A stretch of DNA of 8,556 nt from assembly GCA_009788135.1 (NCBI GenBank), contig WQSA01000087.1:472-9027 (forward strand). Direction: 5' to 3'. The stretch is from Candidatus Fibrimonadales bacterium (lineage in GTDB: Bacteria > Fibrobacterota > Fibrobacteria > Fibrobacterales > Fibrobacteraceae). Position 1 is the first letter of the stretch; each line of letters starts with the position of its first letter. Both the position numbers and the translations under genes were made by a program. Positions 1 to 5,885 of this stretch are shown piece after piece. The notes under the pieces were generated by a model. It was not told the DNA's origin. It was given only the letters and a program-made list of their open reading frames with translations, and made no database searches.

Positions 1-986
1 GAAAGCGAACCAAACGGCTCAATTCTGCCTTTGCGCAAATAGAACTGACCCTCGGTGATATAACCCGTGTTATCAGGAACAGGATGAGTTACGTCATCGC
101 CAGGCATTGTGGTAACTGCCAAAATAGTTATTGAACCGCTGCCCTCAAAATCCACCGCTTTTTCATAACGGCTCGCAAGCTGCGAATACAAATCACCAGG
201 ATATCCACGATTGGACGGTACCTGTTCCATTGTGATTGCAATTTCTTTCATGGCATCGGCAAAGTTAGTCATATCGGTCAAAAGTACCAACACCTTTTTG
301 CCCTGCGTTGCAAACTGCTCGGCAACGGCCAAAGCTGCATCGGGAACAAGCAAGCATTCCACAATCGGATCGCTCGCTGTGTGCATAAAGGAAACTGTGC
401 GGCTCAATGCGCCGTGCTCTTCCAAGAAGTCTCGGAAAAACAAATAATCATCGTATTTCAAGCCCATGCCGCCCAAAACTATAACATCAACTTCTGCCTG
501 CAAAGCTATGCGAGCCAAAAGTTCGTTATATGGTTCGCCAGCTATCGAGAAAATCGGAAGCTTTTGGCTAACAACCAACGAATTGAACACATCAATCATC
601 GGAATGCCGGTGCGTACCAGGTTTTTCGGAACAATTCTCTTTGAAGGATTAACCGATGGGCCGCCTATATCCACCATATTCTCATTTATGGAAGGACCTT
701 TGTCGCGAGGCTCTCCAGCTCCAGAGAACACGCGTCCCAACAGGGAATCGCTAAATGGCACTTGCATGGGGCGCCCTAAAAAGCGCACCTGCGAATCTGT
801 GGAAATGCCACGGCTGCCTGCAAAAACCTGCAAATCAATCATGCCGCTGTCTATGCGGATAACCTGAGCCATGGAAGTCCCTTGCGGGCTTTGCACCTGT
901 GCAAGTTCGCGGTAAGTAACGTTGTCTGCGGCAACAGTTATAACGTTTCCAGCGATTTTTTCAATTTTGTGATAAACTTTATGCAT
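1..986 (-). CDS. atpB: V-type ATP synthase subunit B (beta chain), 3' end outside window
   Basis: Non-catalytic B subunit of the A3B3 head of a V/A-type rotary ATPase, a cytoplasmic complex attached to a membrane ion channel. About 328 residues are visible and the C-terminal part lies beyond base 1; the family usually has 430-470 residues. The start is the ATG at 984-986, preceded by GGAGG at 996-1000. Seen in order: an N-terminal beta-barrel region, a stretch containing GRVFSGAGEPRD, then QKLPIFSIAGEPYNELLARI at the place where catalytic subunits carry the P-loop. There is no GxxxxGKT, as expected for B. VIVLGGMGLKYDDYLFF and VLVLLTDMTNFADAMKE follow, both typical of B chains. The start overlaps the end of atpA by 8 bases, which suggests translational coupling. 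D, I and K genes are expected next to the left, by analogy with related operons. Identification is secure. Confidence 0.96.
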   Translation of the reverse strand, partial: MHKVYHKIEKIAGNVITVAADNVTYRELAQVQSPQGTSMAQVIRIDSGMIDLQVFAGSRGISTDSQVRFLGRPMQVPFSDSLLGRVFSGAGEPRDKGPSINENMVDIGGPSVNPSKRIVPKNLVRTGIPMIDVFNSLVVSQKLPIFSIAGEPYNELLARIALQAEVDVIVLGGMGLKYDDYLFFRDFLEEHGALSRTVSFMHTASDPIVECLLVPDAALAVAEQFATQGKKVLVLLTDMTNFADAMKEIAITMEQVPSNRGYPGDLYSQLASRYEKAVDFEGSGSITILAVTTMPGDDVTHPVPDNTGYITEGQFYLRKGRIEPFGSL

Positions 987-2712
987 TTACGGTTACCTCC
1001 GCTAAGGCTTTTAATATGTTAGCTTCTAATTCCTCAAATTCCTTTGACTTGAATTCAACTCGGTTCCAGTCTTTTGCTGTTTGTGTAAGCTTTAAAAAGA
1101 ATGAACGAGCGGTATCTTTGTCGCTGAAAGTCACATGAGTTTTAAGGATTTGATAGACTTTTTGGAACACGTATTCCTGACGTTCGCCCGGGCAAGCCTC
1201 ATCTATTTTATGATAAGCATCCTGCTGCAGATAAACGGAGTCCAAAAATTCGCCTTTCAGGTAAAGAACAAAGTCATCCATCGAGGTGCCTTCTTCGCCT
1301 ACCACCTTCATCATTTGCCCAACATCGTTTCCTTTGCGCAAAATTCCGTGAGCATCATTTGTTTTCACCGGGTCTATTATGCCACGATATTTAGCCCAGC
1401 TATCAAGCGGATGAATTGCCGGGAAGCGGCGTTGGTCAGAGCGTTCTCTGGAAAGTCCGTGGAATGCGCCAACCACTTTCAATGTAGCTTGAGTTACAGG
1501 TTCTTCAAAGTTTCCGCCCGCAGGAGAAACTGTTCCGCCAATGGTTACAGAGCCTGTGCTGCCGTTTTTCAAACGGACTATGCCGCCACGCTCGTAAAAG
1601 CTCGCTATAACGGATTCCAAATATGCCGGGAAAGCTTCTTCGCCTGGAATTTCTTCCAAGCGGCCGCTCATTTCACGGAGAGCCTGTGCCCAGCGGCTTG
1701 TGGAATCTGCAAGGAGCAGAACATTCAAACCCATTTGCCTATAATATTCCGCAAGAGTCACGCCTGTGTAAACAGATGCTTCGCGAGCGGCCACGGGCAT
1801 GGAGCTCGTGTTGCATATTATAAGCGTGCGTTCCATCAAGCTTTTGCCTGTGCGAGGATCAATTTGCTCTGGGAATTCTTTCAAGGTTTCCACAACTTCG
1901 CCGGCTCGCTCGCCGCAAGCCGTTATTATAACAATGTCCACTTCTGCATGGCGTGCTGTCAATTGCTGAAGCACGGTTTTTCCTGCGCCAAAAGGACCGG
2001 GAATACAATAAACTCCGCCTCTGTTCACCGGGAAGAATGTGTCCACAATTCTCTGCTTTGTGATTAAAGGTTCTACTGGGCGAAGCCTTTCTGAATAGCA
2101 TTTGATAGGGAGCTTTACCGGCCAGGTCTGCATCAGTTTTGCTTCGCAAGTTTTGCCGCTCTGGTCTTTCAATGTTGCAATAACATCTAGCACCTTGTAT
2201 TCGCCAGCCTTTGCAATGCTCTCAACTGAAAGTGTTCCCTGCAAGCGGAACGGCACCATAATCTGATGCTTGAATATTCCTTCCGGAACCGAGCCCAGCG
2301 AATCGCCAGCGGAAACTTTATCGCCAACATTTACGCTTGGGGTAAAGGCCCACTTTTTATCACGAGGCAAAGCCTCGAGATACTCGCCTCTCTGCAAGAA
2401 GAATCCGCATTTCTCAGCGAGCTGCGGAAGCGGATTTTGCAATCCGTCAAAGACCTGGGTCAGCAAGCCTGGCCCAAGCTCCACCGAGAGAAGCGAACCT
2501 GTGAATTCAACAGAGTCGCCTTCTTTTAAACCTGTGGTGTCTTCAAACACTTGCAGTTCGGCAACCGAGCCTCTAACGCGAATTACTTCGCTTTTTAAGC
2601 GGGTCCCGTTTCCCAACAAGGCAAAAGCCACCTCGTTTTGCACAACAGGCTGCTCAAAGCGAACTCTAAGCAAGTTACTGTTTACACCTATTATTTTACC
2701 GATATTTGCCAT
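979..2712 (-). CDS. atpA: V-type ATP synthase catalytic subunit A (alpha chain)
   Basis: Catalytic, nucleotide-binding subunit of the V/A-type ATPase head; it hydrolyses or makes ATP coupled to ion movement through the membrane sector. It has 577 residues, close to the usual 580-600, and no intein. Seen in order: an N-terminal barrel (about 1-70); the extra bulge domain typical of A chains (about 110-190), with GDSLGSVPEG; Walker A GPFGAGKT at 239-246; GERAGEV with the catalytic-type Glu at 268; MPVAAREASVYTG at about 305-317; Walker B VLLLADSTSRW at 331-341; and a long helical C-terminal domain. The ATG at 2710-2712 follows GAAGGA at 2722-2727. It begins 15 bases after the DUF2764 gene and overlaps atpB by 8 bases, so all belong to one operon. 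No key residue appears to be missing. Confidence 0.98.
   Translation of the reverse strand: MANIGKIIGVNSNLLRVRFEQPVVQNEVAFALLGNGTRLKSEVIRVRGSVAELQVFEDTTGLKEGDSVEFTGSLLSVELGPGLLTQVFDGLQNPLPQLAEKCGFFLQRGEYLEALPRDKKWAFTPSVNVGDKVSAGDSLGSVPEGIFKHQIMVPFRLQGTLSVESIAKAGEYKVLDVIATLKDQSGKTCEAKLMQTWPVKLPIKCYSERLRPVEPLITKQRIVDTFFPVNRGGVYCIPGPFGAGKTVLQQLTARHAEVDIVIITACGERAGEVVETLKEFPEQIDPRTGKSLMERTLIICNTSSMPVAAREASVYTGVTLAEYYRQMGLNVLLLADSTSRWAQALREMSGRLEEIPGEEAFPAYLESVIASFYERGGIVRLKNGSTGSVTIGGTVSPAGGNFEEPVTQATLKVVGAFHGLSRERSDQRRFPAIHPLDSWAKYRGIIDPVKTNDAHGILRKGNDVGQMMKVVGEEGTSMDDFVLYLKGEFLDSVYLQQDAYHKIDEACPGERQEYVFQKVYQILKTHVTFSDKDTARSFFLKLTQTAKDWNRVEFKSKEFEELEANILKALAEVTVNA
996..1000 (-). promoter_or_regulatory. 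Ribosome binding site of atpB inside atpA
   Basis: On the minus strand GGAGG lies 9 bases before the atpB ATG and within the last codons of atpA. It fixes the start at 986 and shows that atpB is initiated separately even though it overlaps atpA. Confidence 0.8.
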
Positions 2713-2727
2713 AAGAACATATCCTTC

Positions 2728-3252
2728 TTAGTTAGAAACCTCTTGGTCATTAGCCTTGATAAATTCATTTACCGCCGCTTTTCCAGCTTCAATTTTCAAA
2801 GCTGACAAGCGGTTATTAATTTGCAATTTCAAAATATACGCATAAATTTTAGCCTCTGAAAAATACTCCATGCCAGCGAGCTCGTCTATCATTTGCCAGC
2901 GGGCACGCTCGAGCGCAAGCTCTCTTTCCAGCGGGTTTTGAATGTTCATTGCTTCCATTATTTTCTGCCGCAAATTCACATGGCATCCTGTGCAGGAACG
3001 TTCGGAAACACGAACATCGCTCCACTTGGAAGCACGGGCGGCAGCGGTTATGTTTTTCATTTCCGTCAATACGTTTGCATACGCTACTGTAAACGGATGG
3101 GAGCCTGGGGTGCCAGCTATGGTAGCTTCAAAATCGTTGAAGTTAATGCCAGCAATTCCTTCGCAGCGCCTTCGCAATTCTTCCATCGAAAAAGGAGCTT
3201 CTGCCCCAAGCTCTAGGGTAGGCAAACTAGCTAGCAAATAAGTTGCGCTCAT
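2728..3252 (-). CDS. V-type ATPase operon protein, DUF2764 family (candidate C-like subunit)
   Basis: 174-residue soluble protein between subunits E and A. The N-terminus TYLLASLPTLELG and the C-terminal helix pattern AYILKLQINNRLSALKIEAG fit the DUF2764 family as I remember it. That family sits at this place in the V-ATPase operons of Chlamydia, Bacteroidetes and related bacteria. Its function is unproven. Because such operons lack a recognisable subunit C gene here, a role as the rotor or stalk adaptor is a reasonable inference from position. The protein looks mainly helical with no signal peptide. An unusual Cys-Thr-Gly-Cys-His stands at residues 87-91; in a cytoplasmic protein it is unlikely to bind covalent haem but could hold a metal. 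The length appears short compared with family members I recall, but I could not check this. The start at 3252 is 7 bases after the atpE stop. Confidence 0.85.
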   Translation of the reverse strand: MSATYLLASLPTLELGAEAPFSMEELRRRCEGIAGINFNDFEATIAGTPGSHPFTVAYANVLTEMKNITAAARASKWSDVRVSERSCTGCHVNLRQKIMEAMNIQNPLERELALERARWQMIDELAGMEYFSEAKIYAYILKLQINNRLSALKIEAGKAAVNEFIKANDQEVSN

Positions 3253-3259
3253 TGCCTGC

Positions 3260-3862
3260 TCAATCCTTTATAGCATTTTGAACCGCTTTTGCGAGAGCGG
3301 GGCGAAGAATTGCGGAAAGGGCATCTGCAATTGCAGTTTTGCTCCAGTCGTGGCTAACTTTGCCGTTATCAAAGGAAAGGCGGAATCCTGCGAAGATTCC
3401 ATTGTCGCTTTGAATCTCAACGCCAGCTTCGAGTTTTTTCTTGAACTCGCCCGTGATAAAGGAGCTGAGCTTTTTGGCATCAGCTTCTACCAAGGAAACG
3501 GTTGTCGCTTTGCCAGCGTATCCGCTTGCCAGAGTAAGGAGAAGCTGCTGTACAAGCTCCGGGGTCAGGGCTTTGTCCACGTTTAGCTCCAGTACTCCAA
3601 GCACGGCTTTTTTCACTTCTTCGCTAACAGCGAGAACAACGTCGCGAGCCGCCTGTTGAAGGGTCTTTTCGCTGCGTTCTGCATAAGCGAGCGAGTCTTT
3701 GTCAGCTTTTTCAAGCTTGGCTTTCGCTTCTGCTTCCGCCTCTTTGACTATCTGAGCAGCCTTAGCCTTAGACTCAGAAACAATTTGCGAAGCTTCTGCC
3801 GTTGCTTTGTCCACGGCTTCGGCTTTAATTTTATTTATCAGATGCTGTAAATCTTCTGCCAT
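3260..3862 (-). CDS. atpE: V-type ATP synthase subunit E (peripheral stalk)
   Basis: Peripheral stalk subunit that, in this enzyme family, holds the A3B3 head still against the turning rotor. It has 200 residues, normal for the family. Residues 1 to about 85 are a long charged coiled coil rich in Ala, Glu and Lys, with repeats such as ESKAKAAQIVKEAEAEAKAK. From about 90 on there is a mixed alpha/beta globular domain ending in an alanine-rich helix. This layout is typical of E/H stalk subunits, and the position as first gene before DUF2764 and A supports E. The ATG at 3860-3862 is preceded by TGGAGA at 3868-3873, six bases away. It is the first gene of the operon, so the promoter must lie in 3863-4020. 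A TATATT on the minus strand at 3883-3888 could be a -10 box, but no convincing -35 accompanies it. Confidence 0.88.
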   Translation of the reverse strand: MAEDLQHLINKIKAEAVDKATAEASQIVSESKAKAAQIVKEAEAEAKAKLEKADKDSLAYAERSEKTLQQAARDVVLAVSEEVKKAVLGVLELNVDKALTPELVQQLLLTLASGYAGKATTVSLVEADAKKLSSFITGEFKKKLEAGVEIQSDNGIFAGFRLSFDNGKVSHDWSKTAIADALSAILRPALAKAVQNAIKD

Positions 3863-3921
3863 ATTTTTCTCCAGATTGCCTTAATATAGAAAATCAAAAC
3901 GCAAAATTTATTTTTTTTGGC

Positions 3922-3970
3922 AAATTACACAAAATTACACAAAAATGACGAAAAAATTACACAAATTCAC
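3922..3970. repeat. Five helically phased AAATTACAC-like direct repeats
   Basis: Copies start at 3922, 3932, 3943, 3954 and 3963. Three are exact AAATTACAC, one is AAATGACG (3943-3950) and one AAATTCAC (3963-3970). The spacings are 10, 11, 11 and 9 bases, about one helical turn, so all copies and their A-tracts face the same side of the DNA. They lie 17-65 bases upstream of the pilin -35 box and 60-108 bases upstream of the atpE start. The array could be a cooperative regulator site, intrinsically curved DNA acting as an upstream activating element, or both. The repeats are seen directly; the role is inferred. Confidence 0.7.
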
Positions 3971-3986
3971 TTTTTTTGGTCACATT

Positions 3987-4015
3987 TTGAAAAAATAATA
4001 TATATTATATATAGT
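3987..4015 (+). promoter_or_regulatory. Sigma70-type promoter of the pilin gene
   Basis: TTGAAA at 3987-3992 and TATAGT at 4010-4015 are separated by exactly 17 bases, with a very A/T-rich spacer. Each hexamer is close to the sigma70 consensus. Transcription would begin near 4021-4023, about 42 bases before the pilin ATG. No sigma54 (GG-N10-GC type) site, which drives pilin genes in some other bacteria, was seen. Confidence 0.65.
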
Positions 4016-4022
4016 TAACACG

Positions 4023-4044
4023 GCCAAAAAATCGTTTTTTTGGC
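4023..4044 (+). other. Stem-loop at the predicted 5' end of the pilin mRNA
   Basis: GCCAAAAAA at 4023-4031 and TTTTTTGGC at 4036-4044 form a perfect 9-bp inverted repeat around a 4-base loop. It begins within a base or two of the predicted transcription start and ends 8 bases before the ribosome binding site. It is not a Rho-independent terminator, because it lacks a G/C-rich stem and a following T-run. It may instead protect the mRNA 5' end, or be a palindromic operator. Confidence 0.5.
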
Positions 4045-4052
4045 AAAAAAAC

Positions 4053-4058
4053 AGGAGA
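4053..4058 (+). promoter_or_regulatory. Ribosome binding site of the pilin gene
   Basis: AGGAGA lies 5 bases before the ATG at 4064-4066. It decides the start: an in-frame TTG at 4040 would add eight residues but lies in the leader stem-loop and has no ribosome binding site of its own. Confidence 0.8.
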
Positions 4059-4063
4059 TTCCT

Positions 4064-4603
4064 ATGAAACAGGAAAAAAAGGGCTTTACCCTCATTGAGC
4101 TAATGGTGGTAATAGTAATCATTGGTATTTTGGCAGCAATAGCAATTCCAAAGCTTTTTGGAATGAGTGCCAAAGCAAAGGCTCAGGAAGTAGGCCCCGC
4201 CGCCAGCACCTGGGTAAAACTGCAACAAGCCTTCAAAATGGAAACCGGCAGATATGGCGACATAGCTGCAATTGGCTATAAAATACCTGGGTTTGATGCT
4301 GAGACTGCAGTTAACAAAGGAGCAACTGCTAATTTTACTTATACAGTTGATGGTACTCCAAAAGACCAAGGAACTGCCGAAGAAACAGAAGGTTCATTTA
4401 GCGCTAGTAGCATATTTTCAGCGGACGGCTGTGGCACTGGCACTGTATGGTCAGCAGAATTCCCTGCAAACGGAACCTCCGATGACCCAGAGGTAGATAT
4501 AAAGCCATCTGGTGGCGTTGTTAAGATTGAAGACTGCCAAGCTCTAACCCCAAATTTCTGCAAAATGGGTGCAGGAACCAAATGCGAAGCTGAAAAAAGC
4601 TAA
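4064..4603 (+). CDS. Type IV pilin (prepilin with class III signal)
   Basis: Structural prepilin of a type IV pilus or pseudopilus, 179 residues. The leader MKQEKKG is short and basic, with prepilin peptidase cleavage expected between Gly7 and Phe8. The mature protein would start FTLIE with Glu12 as the conserved Glu5. Residues 8-30 form the hydrophobic helix that anchors the subunit in the inner membrane before assembly and packs the fibre core. The helix continues as an amphipathic segment to about 62, with the pilin-like GRYGD region after it. The C-terminal domain is rich in Gly, Thr and Ser and has four cysteines (123, 158, 166, 174), enough for two disulfides. Its own promoter, leader hairpin, strong ribosome site and terminator suggest an abundant single-gene product. 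No assembly genes are nearby. Major pilin or minor pseudopilin cannot be decided from the sequence, so no gene symbol is given. Confidence 0.93.
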   Translation: MKQEKKGFTLIELMVVIVIIGILAAIAIPKLFGMSAKAKAQEVGPAASTWVKLQQAFKMETGRYGDIAAIGYKIPGFDAETAVNKGATANFTYTVDGTPKDQGTAEETEGSFSASSIFSADGCGTGTVWSAEFPANGTSDDPEVDIKPSGGVVKIEDCQALTPNFCKMGAGTKCEAEKS

Positions 4604-4625
4604 TCTCTAAAAATTATACAACCTT

Positions 4626-4657
4626 AAAAGTTCGCCTAGCAATAGGCGGACTTTTTT
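4626..4657 (+). terminator. Intrinsic terminator after the pilin gene
   Basis: The core CGCCTA (4633-4638) pairs with TAGGCG (4643-4648) around a GCAA loop of the stable GNRA type. The stem extends outward through a G-T wobble, T-A, G-C and an A-run/T-run to about 13 bp, and is followed by a T-run to 4657. It separates the pilin from the next cassette. The flanking A-run means it could also work on the minus strand. Confidence 0.93.
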
Positions 4658-4702
4658 ATATGTGTCAACATATGTTTGCAAAATGCAGGCTTTTTATTTT
4701 TT

Positions 4703-4730
4703 TTGTACTTTTTTCTAAAAATAATACTAT
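4703..4730 (+). promoter_or_regulatory. Probable promoter of the GNAT cassette
   Basis: TTGTAC at 4703-4708 and TACTAT at 4725-4730 are 16 bases apart in A/T-rich DNA just after the pilin terminator. They would give a leader of about 25 bases before the ATG at 4762. It is a moderate match only. Confidence 0.4.
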
Positions 4731-4751
4731 ATTTGTAATAGATTTTCGCAT

Positions 4752-4756
4752 GGAGG
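4752..4756 (+). promoter_or_regulatory. Ribosome binding site of the 53-residue gene
   Basis: GGAGG lies 5 bases before the ATG at 4762-4764. It selects this start over the in-frame ATG at 4750, whose codon abuts and partly overlaps the GGAGG itself, and over any start further upstream. Confidence 0.8.
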
Positions 4757-4761
4757 TATCA

Positions 4762-4923
4762 ATGGCACGACCAATAAAAGAAACGCCTACAATAAGCGGC
4801 AAAGATTCCAGACGCTTTCAAGAAGCGATGGATAACATAGTTCCTGTTTCTAAAGAACAAAAGGAAAAACAACGACAAGCTTACGAATTTTTCAAAAGCA
4901 TAGCTACTTTTCCAATGCCATGA
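4762..4923 (+). CDS. Small antitoxin-like protein preceding a GNAT acetyltransferase
   Basis: 53-residue protein, soluble and charged, with no membrane segment. It starts MARPIKETPTISGKDSRRF, a pattern I recall from short proteins encoded directly before GNAT acetyltransferases in Bacteroidetes, Firmicutes and others. The middle (about 28-46) is a charged Lys/Glu/Gln-rich predicted helix, followed by a short hydrophobic tail ending in FPMP. The stop TGA (4921-4923) overlaps the next ATG (4920-4922) as ATGA, the usual coupling in type II toxin-antitoxin pairs. By position and size it would be the antitoxin. It shows no obvious ribbon-helix-helix domain of the DUF1778 type that partners TacT/AtaT toxins, so it may neutralise in a different way. 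The gene is likely real because of its ribosome site and coupling; the function is inferred. Confidence 0.75.
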   Translation: MARPIKETPTISGKDSRRFQEAMDNIVPVSKEQKEKQRQAYEFFKSIATFPMP

Positions 4924-5465
4924 ATTATATAAAATCTCTTAGCAATTTAAACGCCCGTATAGTCCGTTTAAGCAATGATACAGAAATCAAGCCATTTGAA
5001 AGCAACGACGAAGATTTGAATGGTTTTCTGCTAAACGATGCAAAAGATTATTTAAAGTCTTTGCTTTCGGTAACATATACTCTTCAATCTGATACAGAAA
5101 CTGTGGCTTACTATTGTTTATCAAACGATAGGCTATCGCAAAATATAGATGAAAAATCCATTTGGAATAAAATAAACAGGCTAATATCAAATAAAAAACG
5201 ACGTAAAAGCTATCCTGCAGTCAAAATAGGCAGACTTGCCGTTTCAAAAAAATATGCCAAAATGGGCATTGGAACAATGATAATAAATATAATAAAAGAA
5301 CTTTATGAAAACGCATCTCTGCAACACGCCGGCTGCCGATTTATCATAGTTGATGCCTATAAAAATGCTCTGTATTTTTATGAAAAAAACGGATTCAAAT
5401 ACCTAACGGAAAATGATAAAAATGATAACACAAGAATAATGTATTTGGATTTAAAGGCTTGTTAA
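4920..5465 (+). CDS. GNAT-family N-acetyltransferase, probable toxin of a TA pair
   Basis: 181-residue protein of the GNAT fold, which transfers an acetyl group from acetyl-CoA to an amine. Motifs seen: an N-terminal LNGFLLNDAKDYLKSLLSVTY region (about 33-53) typical of toxin-like GNATs; strand beta4 as VKIGRLAVSKKY (about 101-112); the acetyl-CoA pyrophosphate loop KMGIGTM at 114-120; and ALYFYEKNGFKYL at 150-162 with Tyr154, the usual general acid position. The Gln/Arg that often opens the loop motif is Ala113 here, a minor change. In known TA systems such enzymes acetylate aminoacyl-tRNA, but the target here is unknown. Coupling by ATGA to the small gene before it supports a TA pair. The DNA is more A/T-rich than the ATPase and trpB genes, which fits horizontal transfer. 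An ordinary acetyltransferase is the alternative. No terminator is seen before the convergent gtrA-like gene. Confidence 0.85.
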   Translation: MNYIKSLSNLNARIVRLSNDTEIKPFESNDEDLNGFLLNDAKDYLKSLLSVTYTLQSDTETVAYYCLSNDRLSQNIDEKSIWNKINRLISNKKRRKSYPAVKIGRLAVSKKYAKMGIGTMIINIIKELYENASLQHAGCRFIIVDAYKNALYFYEKNGFKYLTENDKNDNTRIMYLDLKAC

Positions 5466-5469
5466 CGCA

Positions 5470-5859
5470 CTACCTAAACACCCAAAATCTGTTCAGCATA
5501 AAATTCAACGGGACCGTTATGCAAAGACCGAAAAGCGGTGCTATATATTCGGAAACATCGTAAACATCAACCAAAATATACAATAAAATACTGCCCACCA
5601 CAAAACCAGAAAAAGCATAAGAAATAACCATGCGAAACGCAGAACTTACCGCATTGCGACTCTCTCTGTTCTCAAAAAAAACATGCTTATTGTTCCAATA
5701 AAAAGCATTCGCCATGCTAATCGCAAACGCTACAATGCTGCTGAGCAAATAAAACAAACCCGCATAAGTCAAAACCGCATACAAAGAATAATATATAAGC
5801 GTATTGGCAACGCCAACTATACCAAATCTCCAAAATTTTCCAAAAAGTTGTTTAAGCAT
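5470..5859 (-). CDS. GtrA-family membrane protein
   Basis: 129-residue integral membrane protein with four predicted helices at about 11-33, 38-58, 76-98 and 103-124. It has the two GtrA signatures: NAFYWNNKHVFF after helix 2 and NFMLNRFWVFR at the C-terminus. GtrA-like proteins are thought to help move polyprenyl-linked sugars across the membrane for O-antigen, teichoic acid or glycan modification; the substrate here is unknown, as no glycosyltransferase lies beside it. The start is uncertain. The ATG at 5857-5859 is chosen, but an in-frame TTG at 5881-5883 would add eight residues, and neither has a clear ribosome binding site. It is divergent from the trpB2 gene with at most 26 bases between them, and its stop lies 4 bases from the stop of the GNAT gene. 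Confidence 0.88.
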   Translation of the reverse strand: MLKQLFGKFWRFGIVGVANTLIYYSLYAVLTYAGLFYLLSSIVAFAISMANAFYWNNKHVFFENRESRNAVSSAFRMVISYAFSGFVVGSILLYILVDVYDVSEYIAPLFGLCITVPLNFMLNRFWVFR

Positions 5860-5885
5860 TGATATAAATTTACTAAATTTCAATT

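Noticed and set aside
211..867. Three overlapping plus-strand open frames of 78 to 133 codons
   Set aside because: They lie opposite the clearly coding atpB, have no ribosome binding sites and no recognisable protein features.
1135..2067. Plus-strand open frame of 310 codons
   Set aside because: It is antisense to atpA, whose full-length protein has all catalytic motifs. The frame has an odd composition rich in Cys, His and Phe and reflects the codon bias of atpA.
979..2712. Possible intein in the catalytic A subunit
   Set aside because: Inteins are known in archaeal and fungal A chains at the P-loop, but here the Walker A region is continuous and the length is normal.
2980..2994. CTGCH read as a c-type cytochrome haem site
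   Set aside because: There is no signal peptide or export context, and the gene is embedded in a cytoplasmic ATPase operon. It is kept only as a metal or redox question.
3883..3888. TATATT as the -10 box of the ATPase operon
   Set aside because: No -35-like hexamer lies at a proper distance and the region is so A/T-rich that such hexamers occur by chance, so it is not listed as a feature.
3922..3970. Possible CRISPR array
   Set aside because: Units of 8-9 bases with 1-2 base gaps are far too short, and there are no spacers or cas genes.
4040..4063. TTG start giving an eight-residue longer pilin
   Set aside because: The codon is inside the leader stem-loop and has no ribosome site, while the ATG at 4064 follows AGGAGA and gives a normal-length prepilin leader.
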